The position numbers were made by a program, and so were the translations under genes. Below are positions 43,938 through 51,821 of a stretch of DNA of 64,000 nucleotides, piece by piece. The DNA is from DTJG01 sp964532995 (lineage in GTDB: Bacteria; Ratteibacteria; UBA8468; B48-G9; DTJG01): assembly GCA_964532995.1 (NCBI GenBank), contig CAZHJN010000001.1, positions 1-64,000 of the forward strand. The letters run 5' to 3'. How positions within the stretch are numbered: the stretch's first letter is position 1; each line of letters starts with the position of its first letter. A model generated the notes under the pieces. It was not told the origin of the DNA, did not search any database, and was given only the letters and a program-made list of their open reading frames with translations.

Positions 43938-44375
43938 TTAATCAACAACTTCTATTCCCATACTTCTTGCACAACCTTCAACTATTTTCACTGCCTGCGC
44001 CAGATCATCCGTGTTAAGATCCGGCAGTTTTATCTTTGCTATTTCTTCAATTTGTCGTCTCGTAAGTTTGCCAACTTTTTCTTTATTGGGAACTCCAGAA
44101 CCTTTAACGATATTAGCTGCCTTTTTCAACAATGAAGCTGTGGGTGGCGTTTTTAATTGATATTTGAAAGATCTGTCCCCAAATATCGTCAATACAACCG
44201 GTATGATATCCCCTTCCTTCCCTTTTGTAGCCGCGTTAAAAGACTTGCAGAATTCCATAATGTTAACTCCATGCTGTCCGAGTGCCGGACCAACCGGCGG
44301 CGCAGGCGTTGCCTGACCTGCCGGAATCTGTAACTTAACTATCGCCTTTACCTGTTTTGTGGTTTTTTCTGCCAT
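43938..44375 (-). CDS. rplK: 50S ribosomal protein L11
   Basis: L11 binds the GTPase-associated centre of 23S rRNA. The protein has VKLQIPAGQATPAPPVGPA, LGQHGVNIMEFCKSFNA and the C-terminal GCARSMGIEV. I choose the ATG at 44375 (145 residues) with AAGGTG upstream. A GTG at 44381 overlaps the nusG stop and would add two residues. Confidence 0.97.
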   Translation of the reverse strand: MAEKTTKQVKAIVKLQIPAGQATPAPPVGPALGQHGVNIMEFCKSFNAATKGKEGDIIPVVLTIFGDRSFKYQLKTPPTASLLKKAANIVKGSGVPNKEKVGKLTRRQIEEIAKIKLPDLNTDDLAQAVKIVEGCARSMGIEVVD

Positions 44376-44377
44376 GT

Positions 44378-44908
44378 TCACACCTTTTCAACCTGCCAGA
44401 AATTAAGTTCTAAAATTGTTGACCTTCCGAAAATTGATATACTGACCTTTAATCTTTCTCTTTCATTATTTACATCTTCAACGACCCCTGTAAAATCAAG
44501 AAATGGTCCATCTGTTATAACAACTTTATCGCCCCTGCTAAATTCAATCTTTGGAACGGGTTTTGCCTTTCTTTCCTCTATCTCCTGCAGGAGATTGTCA
44601 ATTTCACTTCCCTGCAGTGGAGATGGACTTGTACCTGCACCGAGAACATTAAAAACACCATTTGTTGTCTTAACAATGTGCCATGTTAAATCATCAACAT
44701 CATCATCAGCTTCAATCAAAAGATATCCTGGAAAAAACTTTCTCGGTTTTACAGTTTTCTCACCTTTTGTTGTTTCCACAACATCCTCAGTAGGAATAAC
44801 TATCTGTTTGATTTTCATATTTCCGGCATTGACCAGTTTTGACTCAATAAGTCTCTTGATTTTTTCTTCATGCCCTGTTCTAACATGCACAATAAACCAT
44901 TTACTCAT
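44378..44908 (-). CDS. nusG: Transcription termination/antitermination factor NusG
   Basis: NusG binds RNA polymerase and Rho or S10. The NGN domain starts KWFIVHVRTGHEEKIKRLI and contains RKFFPGYLLIEA. The C-terminal KOW motif is in FSRGDKVVITDGPFLDFTGV. Length is 176 residues. The ATG at 44908 follows the secE stop, with GAGGT upstream. Confidence 0.97.
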   Translation of the reverse strand: MSKWFIVHVRTGHEEKIKRLIESKLVNAGNMKIKQIVIPTEDVVETTKGEKTVKPRKFFPGYLLIEADDDVDDLTWHIVKTTNGVFNVLGAGTSPSPLQGSEIDNLLQEIEERKAKPVPKIEFSRGDKVVITDGPFLDFTGVVEDVNNERERLKVSISIFGRSTILELNFWQVEKV

Positions 44909-44910
44909 CA

Positions 44911-45093
44911 CTACCTCGCAAAAACATGGAGCATCCTTGAAAAAATAACATCAATTATTCCGAAATAAATAGCCATCAACACCATAAGAATAATGACCGC
45001 GAATGTTGACCTTTTAAGCATCTGAAAATTCGGCCAGGTCACCTTTTTAAACTCAGCCTGACTTTCTTTTAAAAACATCTTTATCTTTTGCAT
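44911..45093 (-). CDS. secE: Protein translocase subunit SecE
   Basis: The 60-residue single-helix form of SecE clamps SecY. The amphipathic segment FLKESQAEFKKVTWPNFQML is diagnostic and is followed by one membrane helix of about 25 residues. The order tRNA-Trp-secE-nusG-rplK is conserved in many bacteria. Confidence 0.95.
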   Translation of the reverse strand: MQKIKMFLKESQAEFKKVTWPNFQMLKRSTFAVIILMVLMAIYFGIIDVIFSRMLHVFAR

Positions 45094-45110
45094 CTCACCT
45101 GTCCTTGTTG

Positions 45111-45183
45111 CAGGCCTGGGAGGATTTGAACCTCCAACCTACGGTTTTGGAGACCGCCGCTCTGCCGTTAGAGCTACAGGCCT
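45111..45183 (-). tRNA. trpT: tRNA-Trp (anticodon CCA)
   Basis: A 73-nt cloverleaf with 7-bp acceptor stem AGGCCTG/CAGGCCT, D stem GCTC/GAGC, anticodon loop CTCCAAA and T loop TTCAAAT. The discriminator is G73, as expected for Trp. The terminal CCA is not encoded. It begins 1 nt after the rpmG stop and lies 17 nt before secE, so it must be cut out of the mRNA. Confidence 0.97.
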
Positions 45184-45184
45184 A

Positions 45185-45331
45185 TCAGGTTTCTTTATGG
45201 ACCGTATGCTTACGGCAGCATGGACAGAACTTTTTCAATTCAAGACGGCCCTTATTCTTTTTCTTGTTTTTCTCTGTTGCGTAATTCCGCATTTTACACT
45301 CTGAGCATGCAAGTAATATATTTTCAACCAT
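45185..45331 (-). CDS. rpmG: 50S ribosomal protein L33
   Basis: A 48-residue frame reads MVENILLACSECKMRNYAT and continues NKGRLELKKFCPCCRKHTVH. The two C-x2-C pairs make the zinc-binding C+ form. The ATG at 45331 uses GAGGAT 8 nt upstream, which belongs to the tract shared by both tuf copies. The order tuf-rpmG-trpT-secE is common. Confidence 0.95.
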   Translation of the reverse strand: MVENILLACSECKMRNYATEKNKKKNKGRLELKKFCPCCRKHTVHKET

Positions 45332-46566
45332 AGTTTATATCCTCAAGATATAATCTCAGTAATTGCTCCAGAACCAACTGTTCTTCCACCTTCCCTTATC
45401 GCAAACCTCAACCCTTTCTCCATCGCCACTGGCATTATCAATTCTGCCTCCATCTCTATATTATCCCCGGGCATAACCATCTCTACACCTTCAGGCAACT
45501 TTATCGTACCGGTTACATCTGTCGTCCTGAAGAAAAATTGCGGCCTGTATCCAGTGAAAAATGGAGTGTGTCTTCCTCCCTCTTCTTTCTTCAATACATA
45601 TACCTGCGCCTTGAATTTTTTATGAGGGGTGATACTGCCTGGCGCCGCTATTACCATACCTCTCTCTATCCCTTCCTTCTCAATCCCTCTCAATAACAAC
45701 CCAACATTGTCTCCAGCTACAGCTTCATCAAGTATCTTCCTGAACATCTCAACACTGGTAACAACTGTCTTGGGCATCTCTTCCCTTAATCCTATAATCT
45801 CTACCTCTTCCCCAGACTTTATCTTTCCTCTCTCCACCCTTCCTGTCGCCACTGTACCTCTTCCTGTTATCGAAAATACATCTTCAACCGCTAACAAAAA
45901 TGGCTGGTCCACAAGCCTCACAGGCTCAGGTATGTAACTGTCAACTGCATCCATCAACTGCCATATCGGTCCGCATTTCTCACATTCCCTCTTACCACAT
46001 CCACAACTCAATGCCTCCAATGCTGACCCCTTTATTATCGGTATCTCGTCTCCAGGAAATTCATACTTGCTCAATAACTCCCTCACCTCTAACTCCACCA
46101 GCTCTATCAATTCTTTATCCGCCAGCATATCCATCTTATTCAAAAATACAACTATCGCAGGTACACCCACCTGCCTGGCTAACAGTATGTGTTCCCTCGT
46201 CTGCGGCATCGGACCATCAGGCGCACTCACCACCAGTATCGATCCATCCATCTGCGCAGCACCGGTTATCATGTTCTTTATATAATCAGCATGCCCGGGA
46301 CAGTCTATGTGCGCATAATGCCGCTTCTCAGTCTCATATTCTATATGCGCTATCTGTATCGTTAATCCCCTCTCCTTCTCCTCCGGCGCTTTGTCTATGT
46401 CTTCATACTTCAAATGCTGCGCCTTCCCCGCCTTCGATAATACCAACGTTATAGCACTGCTCAATGTCGTCTTCCCATGATCTACATGTCCTATCGTTCC
46501 TATGTTTACATGTGGCTTGCTCCTTACAAATTTCTCCTTTGCCATTGCCTTACCCCCTGGTTACAG
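45328..46566 (-). repeat. 1239-bp identical direct repeat, copy 2 (tuf with flanks)
   Basis: This copy matches 29954-31192. It carries CTGTAACC upstream of the tuf leader, which in copy 1 is the last codon and stop of fusA but here has no coding role. That suggests the str-operon copy was the donor in the latest conversion. Confidence 0.9.
45343..46545 (-). CDS. tuf: Elongation factor Tu, copy 2
   Basis: This gene encodes the same 400 residues as the copy at 29969-31171, including the four-cysteine insertion at residues 181-191. It lies after tRNA-Thr and before rpmG-trpT-secE, the usual place of a second tuf (tufB-like). The sigma70-like promoter at 46724-46752 probably drives it, giving expression separate from the copy downstream of fusA. 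The Shine-Dalgarno is a GGGGG run 6-7 nt before the ATG. Confidence 0.97.
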   Translation of the reverse strand: MAKEKFVRSKPHVNIGTIGHVDHGKTTLSSAITLVLSKAGKAQHLKYEDIDKAPEEKERGLTIQIAHIEYETEKRHYAHIDCPGHADYIKNMITGAAQMDGSILVVSAPDGPMPQTREHILLARQVGVPAIVVFLNKMDMLADKELIELVELEVRELLSKYEFPGDEIPIIKGSALEALSCGCGKRECEKCGPIWQLMDAVDSYIPEPVRLVDQPFLLAVEDVFSITGRGTVATGRVERGKIKSGEEVEIIGLREEMPKTVVTSVEMFRKILDEAVAGDNVGLLLRGIEKEGIERGMVIAAPGSITPHKKFKAQVYVLKKEEGGRHTPFFTGYRPQFFFRTTDVTGTIKLPEGVEMVMPGDNIEMEAELIMPVAMEKGLRFAIREGGRTVGSGAITEIIS

Positions 46567-46601
46567 AAAAAAATAGATAACGCACAATTTTCTGGCTGCC
46601 A

Positions 46602-46673
46602 AGCTGCTGATGGGAATCGAACCCATGACCCCGTCCTTACCAAGGACGTGCTCTACCCCTGAGCCACAGCAGC
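46602..46673 (-). tRNA. thrT: tRNA-Thr (anticodon GGT)
   Basis: A 72-nt cloverleaf with acceptor stem GCTGCTG/CAGCAGC, D stem GCTC/GAGC, anticodon loop TTGGTAA and T loop TTCGATT. G1-C72 and C2-G71 match the threonine identity set. The 3' CCA is not encoded and the discriminator is T. It lies about 56 nt upstream of tuf. Confidence 0.97.
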
Positions 46674-46723
46674 CTGAGCTCATCTGAATCTGAAATTGTC
46701 CCGACGCAGTGTCAAGAGTTATT

Positions 46724-46752
46724 ATTTTACACAATATAAAACAAAACGTCAA
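46724..46752 (-). promoter_or_regulatory. Sigma70-like promoter for tRNA-Thr-tuf and the ribosomal block
   Basis: TTGACG (46747-46752) is followed after 17 nt by TAAAAT (46724-46729) on the minus strand. The start is predicted near 46717, giving a leader of about 44 nt before tRNA-Thr. It lies in the 93-nt gap between the two tRNAs. Confidence 0.65.
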
Positions 46753-46766
46753 ATCTTATCTATTAG

Positions 46767-46838
46767 AGCGGGATACGGGATTTGAACCCGTGACTTCGAC
46801 CTTGGCAAGGTCGCACTCTACCGCTGAGTTAATCCCGC
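46767..46838 (-). tRNA. glyT: tRNA-Gly (anticodon GCC)
   Basis: A 72-nt cloverleaf with acceptor stem GCGGGAT/ATCCCGC, D stem ACTC/GAGT, anticodon loop TTGCCAA, T loop TTCAAAT and discriminator T. CCA is not encoded. Gly and Thr tRNAs before tuf recall the E. coli glyT-thrT-tufB order. Confidence 0.97.
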
Positions 46839-46898
46839 TTAATTATTCTTACCATAAATTTTGAGGAGAAAACAATAAACCATATAATGTAGATAAAT

Positions 46899-46927
46899 AT
46901 TCTAGATTATCAACATTATCTTGTCAA
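46899..46927 (-). promoter_or_regulatory. Sigma70-like promoter for tRNA-Gly
   Basis: Perfect TTGACA (46922-46927) and TAGAAT (46899-46904) are separated by 17 nt on the minus strand. The -35 box overlaps the TGA stop codon of the upstream membrane glycosyltransferase gene. The start near 46892 gives about 53 nt of precursor before the tRNA. Confidence 0.7.
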
Positions 46928-49038
46928 ATTTTATTTTCTTTCTGTTCCCTCCTGGATCTGACAGAAAAAACAAAAGTGTGGACTTTCAAAACAATCCAGA
47001 AAGCAATAAAACCGATGGCCGAACCGACAAGAATATCCCTGAAGAAGTGTACTCCTGAAGAAACCCTGGAAAAAGCAACTGCGATTGCAATAAGATAAAA
47101 AGGTACTTTTAACACAGGAAAAAGCCAGCCTAAGAAAGCAGCAGTTGAAAAAGCCGTTTGCGAGTGTCCTGACGGAAAGGAACCCGATTTCAAAACAGGT
47201 CCTGTGATATTAATATTCATTTTCTCACCAAAATAAGCAACAGGTCTGGGCGAAGGGCAAATCTCTTTCAAAATATGGACAAGTATCGCGCCAACAATAA
47301 TAATAATTATGAACATACCCGTATATTTCAGAAAATCCTTTCTCCTTGAAAAAAAAAGAATCAGGGACACCACCAAAACAGCTACTTCGGTTGAACCAAG
47401 ATACCCTGTATTGAACAATAAAATTGCAAAAAATTTATGTTCTGCACTTATCCTGTTAACAGCAAGAAAAGCCCGGTTATCAACAGAAATCAAATCTCTC
47501 CAGAAATTTCTTTCATAGAATTCAGCAGAGTTAAAAACGGATCTGTCTGTTTCATAAGTCTTGAAATCCACACATTTATAAAAATAAAAAGTTTTTACCT
47601 TCTTATTTCTGTAATATATTTCAAGTGTTATCGGTTTTTCTATCTTTCCAAATTTATAAATCTTATCAGGTGAATCCCTGAAGTGTTCATCAGTAAAAAA
47701 AATTCCTGTTTTTCCATAAAGGGTTTTTCTTAAATTTTTATTTCTTTGCCAGAAGTCATATTGATCCACTCTTTTACTCAGGCAATAAAGATGACTTTGT
47801 GCGGTATGAGCTGGAAGATAAAATGCCATCTGGCTGGCAAGATAAAATTTATGAGTAAACAAAAAAGTATCAGTTCTGTTTTCTTCACGAAAATATTCTG
47901 CAAGATAAGCGGCCTTATCCCATCCATAAAGGTCACCTGTCGGATCAATTTCAGAAGGCAATGGCAAACAGTGAAAAACGACCTGAACAGGAATCAAAGA
48001 AGTAAATAAAGCACCTGTATACAGAACAATATGCCTGAAAAATCTCCTGATTCTATTGGAGTTTTCGCCACATTTTAAAAGAAAGTTTGCACCGGGTATG
48101 ATAAGTGTGAGATATCCAGGAGCTGGCCAGTGTGGAAGAATTTCATTTGATAGAGAAGCATAACCAAATACAGCAAAAACAGGAAAGGCAAAGATAAAAA
48201 GGAGTTTTTCAAAGTTATCTGATAGAGAAAAAAATCTCCTTGCAGAATTAATAAAAACCAGAGCCAGCAATATCCAGATAAAAGGTGATATTACAGCCAT
48301 CTGCGCGACTGAATTTTGAATAAAAATACCCGGATTAAAAAAATTTTTTTCACCCAATCCGTGACTGAATTGAAAAGCAAAAGAAGCCCAGTGATTGTTA
48401 TAATTCCAGATTAAGACAGGGCTGAAAACAAGCAGGCTGATAAAAAATCCACAGTATAAATATTTTTTCTTAAGATGGCTTCGCATATGTTTGTCAGCTA
48501 TGACAAAAATAAAAATTGACAGATATAAAAAGAAACCGGTATATTTTGTAAGTAATGACAATCCAACCAGAAAACCAAGGAGATACCATAAACTGTTTGT
48601 ACCGGTGAAACGAATTTTCCATAGCGTCATTATTGATAACAACCAGAAAACTGAAAGAATCGTATCCGGAACAGTCATAATTCCACCGAGAACAGAAAAA
48701 AGAGGAGTCAGACAGAAAATAACTGCTGCCCAGAACCCGCAGGAAGCGGAATAAACATTTCTTCCCATTGTAAATAATAACCAGAAACAGATTGAAGAAG
48801 AAATAAGAGCAGGCATTCTGACAGCGAGTGGCGTATTACCCAGTATTTTCAAAAAAGGCCAGACAACATAACCAACAAGCGGTGGATGGTCAAAATATGA
48901 AAATGAGGGATGAACAGCATACTGATAATAATGAGCCTCATCACCGGTTAACCCGTAAAAGGATGCTATGAAAAGTCTGATTAAAAAAGAAACGCCGAAA
49001 ATCAAAAATAGATAGTTTGTATATTTTCTTTCATCCAT
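46924..49038 (-). CDS. GT39/ArnT-like glycosyltransferase fused to a PAP2 phosphatase
   Basis: The 704-residue membrane protein has two modules. Residues 1-470 have many hydrophobic helices and the GT-C acidic loop TGDEAHYYQYA (Asp33-Glu34), with FDHPPLVGY, as in lipid-phosphate-sugar transferases. Residues about 530-690 form a PAP2 phosphatase with all three motifs: K591-x6-R598-P, PSGH ending at His625, and R658-x5-H664-x3-D668. The first module would use polyprenyl-phosphate sugar, and the second would dephosphorylate a lipid pyrophosphate or lipid phosphate. It overlaps the GT2 gene by 8 nt. Substrates are unknown. Confidence 0.85.
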   Translation of the reverse strand: MDERKYTNYLFLIFGVSFLIRLFIASFYGLTGDEAHYYQYAVHPSFSYFDHPPLVGYVVWPFLKILGNTPLAVRMPALISSSICFWLLFTMGRNVYSASCGFWAAVIFCLTPLFSVLGGIMTVPDTILSVFWLLSIMTLWKIRFTGTNSLWYLLGFLVGLSLLTKYTGFFLYLSIFIFVIADKHMRSHLKKKYLYCGFFISLLVFSPVLIWNYNNHWASFAFQFSHGLGEKNFFNPGIFIQNSVAQMAVISPFIWILLALVFINSARRFFSLSDNFEKLLFIFAFPVFAVFGYASLSNEILPHWPAPGYLTLIIPGANFLLKCGENSNRIRRFFRHIVLYTGALFTSLIPVQVVFHCLPLPSEIDPTGDLYGWDKAAYLAEYFREENRTDTFLFTHKFYLASQMAFYLPAHTAQSHLYCLSKRVDQYDFWQRNKNLRKTLYGKTGIFFTDEHFRDSPDKIYKFGKIEKPITLEIYYRNKKVKTFYFYKCVDFKTYETDRSVFNSAEFYERNFWRDLISVDNRAFLAVNRISAEHKFFAILLFNTGYLGSTEVAVLVVSLILFFSRRKDFLKYTGMFIIIIIVGAILVHILKEICPSPRPVAYFGEKMNINITGPVLKSGSFPSGHSQTAFSTAAFLGWLFPVLKVPFYLIAIAVAFSRVSSGVHFFRDILVGSAIGFIAFWIVLKVHTFVFSVRSRREQKENKI

Positions 49039-49744
49039 TAAAAAAACCTGTTCTCAGTAATATTACCCTGTAAAGATAGGTTAGAAGTGTGAAAAATTTT
49101 AACTTTGAGCTTCCATATTTTCTTTTATGAAAAACAATGGGAAACTCCTTTACCCTGAAATTTTTTCTGAAAATATGGTAAAAAACTTCTGCAACGATAA
49201 AAGCATCTTTCGCCTTTAATGCAGGATATATTTCTGAAAGTGTGGATAACCTGAAAAATCTGAAACCAGAGGTTGGATCAGTAAGTCTGATACCCAGAAC
49301 ACACCGCAGGTAAATCCTTGCGCAACGCGTGATGATTTCTCGTATTATATCCTGTCTTAAACTTTTCCCACCTGAAAGAAATCTTGATCCTGAAGCCACA
49401 TCAGCATTTTCAAGACAACTCAAAAGATCCGGAATAAATTCCGGGGAATGAGAAAAATCCCCATCCATTTCGCCTATGATGTCATATTTTTTTTCAATTG
49501 CAATTTTATATCCGAATCTTCCAGCATATCCCCTTCCTTTCCTATCTTTTCGAATAAAAACATCCACACGGGGATCATCCTGAAAGTGTTTCATTGCAAT
49601 ATAACCCGTTCCGTCAGGAGAATTGTCGTCAACAACTATCACATGTATATCAAGTGGTAAGTTTATTATATGTTTTACAAGTGGAACAATATTATCTTTT
49701 TCGTTATATGTTGGTATTATCACCGCTACTTTCTTATTTCCCAC
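49031..49744 (-). CDS. GT2 polyprenol-phosphate sugar synthase (DPM1-like)
   Basis: The 237-residue cytosolic-face enzyme shows IIPTYNEKDNIVPLV, VVDDNSPDGTG, GEMDGDFSHSPE (the DxD metal site) and GSRFLSGG, matching dolichol-phosphate mannosyltransferase-type GT2 proteins without C-terminal helices. It likely makes the lipid-linked sugar that the GT-C/PAP2 fusion protein consumes. It overlaps the GT9 gene by 11 nt. The sugar is not identifiable. Confidence 0.9.
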   Translation of the reverse strand: MGNKKVAVIIPTYNEKDNIVPLVKHIINLPLDIHVIVVDDNSPDGTGYIAMKHFQDDPRVDVFIRKDRKGRGYAGRFGYKIAIEKKYDIIGEMDGDFSHSPEFIPDLLSCLENADVASGSRFLSGGKSLRQDIIREIITRCARIYLRCVLGIRLTDPTSGFRFFRLSTLSEIYPALKAKDAFIVAEVFYHIFRKNFRVKEFPIVFHKRKYGSSKLKFFTLLTYLYRVILLRTGFFNG

Positions 49745-50843
49745 CGGCTAATCTCCTGATGGATTTTGCAACTGTTTCTGGAGTGATGAGTTCCATACAA
49801 TTTGGAGTGATTGAACAAACTCTATTATAACAGCACGCACAGGAAACATCACTGATAATTTTTTCTCCAGCACCATAAATTTCAATTTCATCAGCAGAAG
49901 TTGGACCGAATAAAGCAACGGTTTTTTTACCGAGCCCGGCCGAAGCATGGAGTGCAAAGGTATCACAACAAACGATGACATCGCAGAGATCAAGCAATCC
50001 AAAAAAATAGTCTATTGAATTTGAATGCCCGGCGTTTATCAGTTTTCTTTCACTTTTCTCAACAATCAATCTTAACAGATCCTTCTCTTCGCTACCCCCA
50101 AAAACTACAATTTCAAAATCATCAAGCAATGAAAAAAGTTTTATGAAATGTTTCTCAGGCCATCTTTTTGTAATCCATCTATTTCCTGTGCCAACAACCG
50201 CACCAAGCACCTTTTTCCCCATAAGATTATTCCTTTCGAAGAAAGATTTTGCATTTTTTCTTGAAGCATCAGAAATTGGCACTATTATTTTCCCATAATA
50301 AGGCACTTCAGCTATTTCCGCGATAAATGCCTGGTATGTTTTTTTATTTTCCTTCTTCAATTTATCATCATGACTCAACAATAAATACTGTTGTGCTGAA
50401 TGAGAAGAACAGCAAACAAGACCATCTGAATCAAACCAGAATCCCTTTTTCTTCTTTGCTTTCGCAAGTCCTGCAAGGATTAAAGCATCGTCATCTAAAT
50501 CAAGGTTTATAGCTAAATCGAACCCAATATGCGAAATAAAAGCCAGAGCACGGGATTTATGGATAACTCTGTCAACAAAACTATTACCCTGAAGTACCCC
50601 CACAACATTATCGTCTGCAATCCAGAAGATTTTACTCTCCGGATATAATGATTTCAGCGGTTCACACAGTGCGGTGGTCCTCAACACATCCCCTAAAGCT
50701 CCAAGCTTGATTATTAGAATTTTGAAATCCGCACGCTCATATCTGTCGCAATTTTCGCACATTAATCCTTCGTTCTTATGAAAAACGCATGGTCTATCAG
50801 GTAAGAAAAAACGACAGGACTGCTTGAGTTTGTATTCTTTCAT
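49734..50843 (-). CDS. GT9 (heptosyltransferase-like) glycosyltransferase with N-terminal cysteine motif
   Basis: The GT9 core starts at about residue 41 with ILIIKLGALGDVLRTTAL and has the C-terminal nucleotide-sugar region (FGPTSADE), as in lipopolysaccharide heptosyltransferases. Before it lies a small cysteine module with Cys10, 19, 29 and 32 plus His22 that could bind zinc or an Fe-S cluster. GT9 proteins with such a leader occur in several Gram-negative lineages, from memory. Length is 369 residues. A strong promoter precedes it, so it heads a three-gene envelope-sugar operon. Confidence 0.88.
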   Translation of the reverse strand: MKEYKLKQSCRFFLPDRPCVFHKNEGLMCENCDRYERADFKILIIKLGALGDVLRTTALCEPLKSLYPESKIFWIADDNVVGVLQGNSFVDRVIHKSRALAFISHIGFDLAINLDLDDDALILAGLAKAKKKKGFWFDSDGLVCCSSHSAQQYLLLSHDDKLKKENKKTYQAFIAEIAEVPYYGKIIVPISDASRKNAKSFFERNNLMGKKVLGAVVGTGNRWITKRWPEKHFIKLFSLLDDFEIVVFGGSEEKDLLRLIVEKSERKLINAGHSNSIDYFFGLLDLCDVIVCCDTFALHASAGLGKKTVALFGPTSADEIEIYGAGEKIISDVSCACCYNRVCSITPNCMELITPETVAKSIRRLAGGK

Positions 50844-50885
50844 TGTGAAAAACTGGTTGCGATGTTAAAAATCTCCATTTTATCC

Positions 50886-50914
50886 ATTATAAACAAGTGC
50901 GATTCCAGGGTCAA
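50886..50914 (-). promoter_or_regulatory. Sigma70-like promoter for the GT9-GT2-GT/PAP2 operon
   Basis: TTGACC (50909-50914) and perfect TATAAT (50886-50891) are 17 nt apart on the minus strand, directly after the rluD stop. The start near 50879 leaves a 36-nt leader before the GT9 ATG. Confidence 0.75.
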
Positions 50915-51820
50915 TTAAATTGCATCCTCCATTCCAAGTTTCTTCAATAAATCAATAAAATCTTCAGGCATCCCTGCAGTAAAATGAAGCAATCTTTTTG
51001 TTTCAGGGTGTAAAAACGAAATGGAAAAAGCATGAAGCGCCTGTCTGCCAATAAGAATACTCTGTCTACCGTATTTTTTGTCTCCAAGTACTGGATGACC
51101 TAAAAATGAAAGACTCACCCTGATTTGATGTGTCCTGCCTGTAACAGGCATAACTTCAAGATATGTGGTATTTCCTGCTTTTTTAAGTATTCTGAACTTC
51201 GTAATTGATTTTTTACCAGAAAATCTTACAGAAACTTTTGTCAGATCATTTCTTGTGCTGTAAAGAGGCAGTGAAATTTCATCCATCCCATCAGGGAAAA
51301 AACCCTCAACAACTGTTCTGTAAACCTTCTTCACAAGTCTGTCCCTGAACTGATTCACGATATCAAGATGAGCAGAATCTGTCTTTGCAAAAATGATACA
51401 TCCGGAGGTATCCCTATCAAGACGATGTACAACGCCGGGTCTCAGCGGCAGTCCTGTTGAAGAAACCTTTGTATGCCCGAGTACGAGGTTCAAAAGGGTT
51501 CCCCTGGTTTGTCCTGAAACAGGGTGCGTCATTATACCTGCTGGCTTGTTAACAACTATTATATGCCTGTCCTCATAGAGAATTTCCAGATTTCCCTTTT
51601 CGGGCGCAAGCTTAATGGATGGTTTTTCAAAAGTTCCCTGTATTTCAATCACATCGCCCTTTTGAAGTCTGCAGGAAGGAACTGTAACGAAATTTTGATT
51701 TACTGAGACATAATGATTTTCTATCAATTTTTTGCAAAACTCTCTTGAAACACCGGTAAGGTTTTCTGCCAGAAACTTATCAAGTCTCTCAGTGGCGTCT
51801 TTGTCAAATACAAATTTCAC
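50915..51820 (-). CDS. rluD: RluD-type 23S rRNA pseudouridine synthase
   Basis: An N-terminal S4 RNA-binding domain (LDKFLAENLTGVSREFCKKL) precedes the catalytic domain, with the signature HRLDRDTSG containing nucleophile Asp136. GRTHQIRVSLSFLGHPVLGD near the C-terminus is also family-typical. At 301 residues with an S4 domain it fits RluD/RluC. The exact uridine target is inferred. It follows the acyl-CoA dehydrogenase by 1 nt. Confidence 0.92.
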   Translation of the reverse strand: MKFVFDKDATERLDKFLAENLTGVSREFCKKLIENHYVSVNQNFVTVPSCRLQKGDVIEIQGTFEKPSIKLAPEKGNLEILYEDRHIIVVNKPAGIMTHPVSGQTRGTLLNLVLGHTKVSSTGLPLRPGVVHRLDRDTSGCIIFAKTDSAHLDIVNQFRDRLVKKVYRTVVEGFFPDGMDEISLPLYSTRNDLTKVSVRFSGKKSITKFRILKKAGNTTYLEVMPVTGRTHQIRVSLSFLGHPVLGDKKYGRQSILIGRQALHAFSISFLHPETKRLLHFTAGMPEDFIDLLKKLGMEDAI

Positions 51821-51821
51821 T

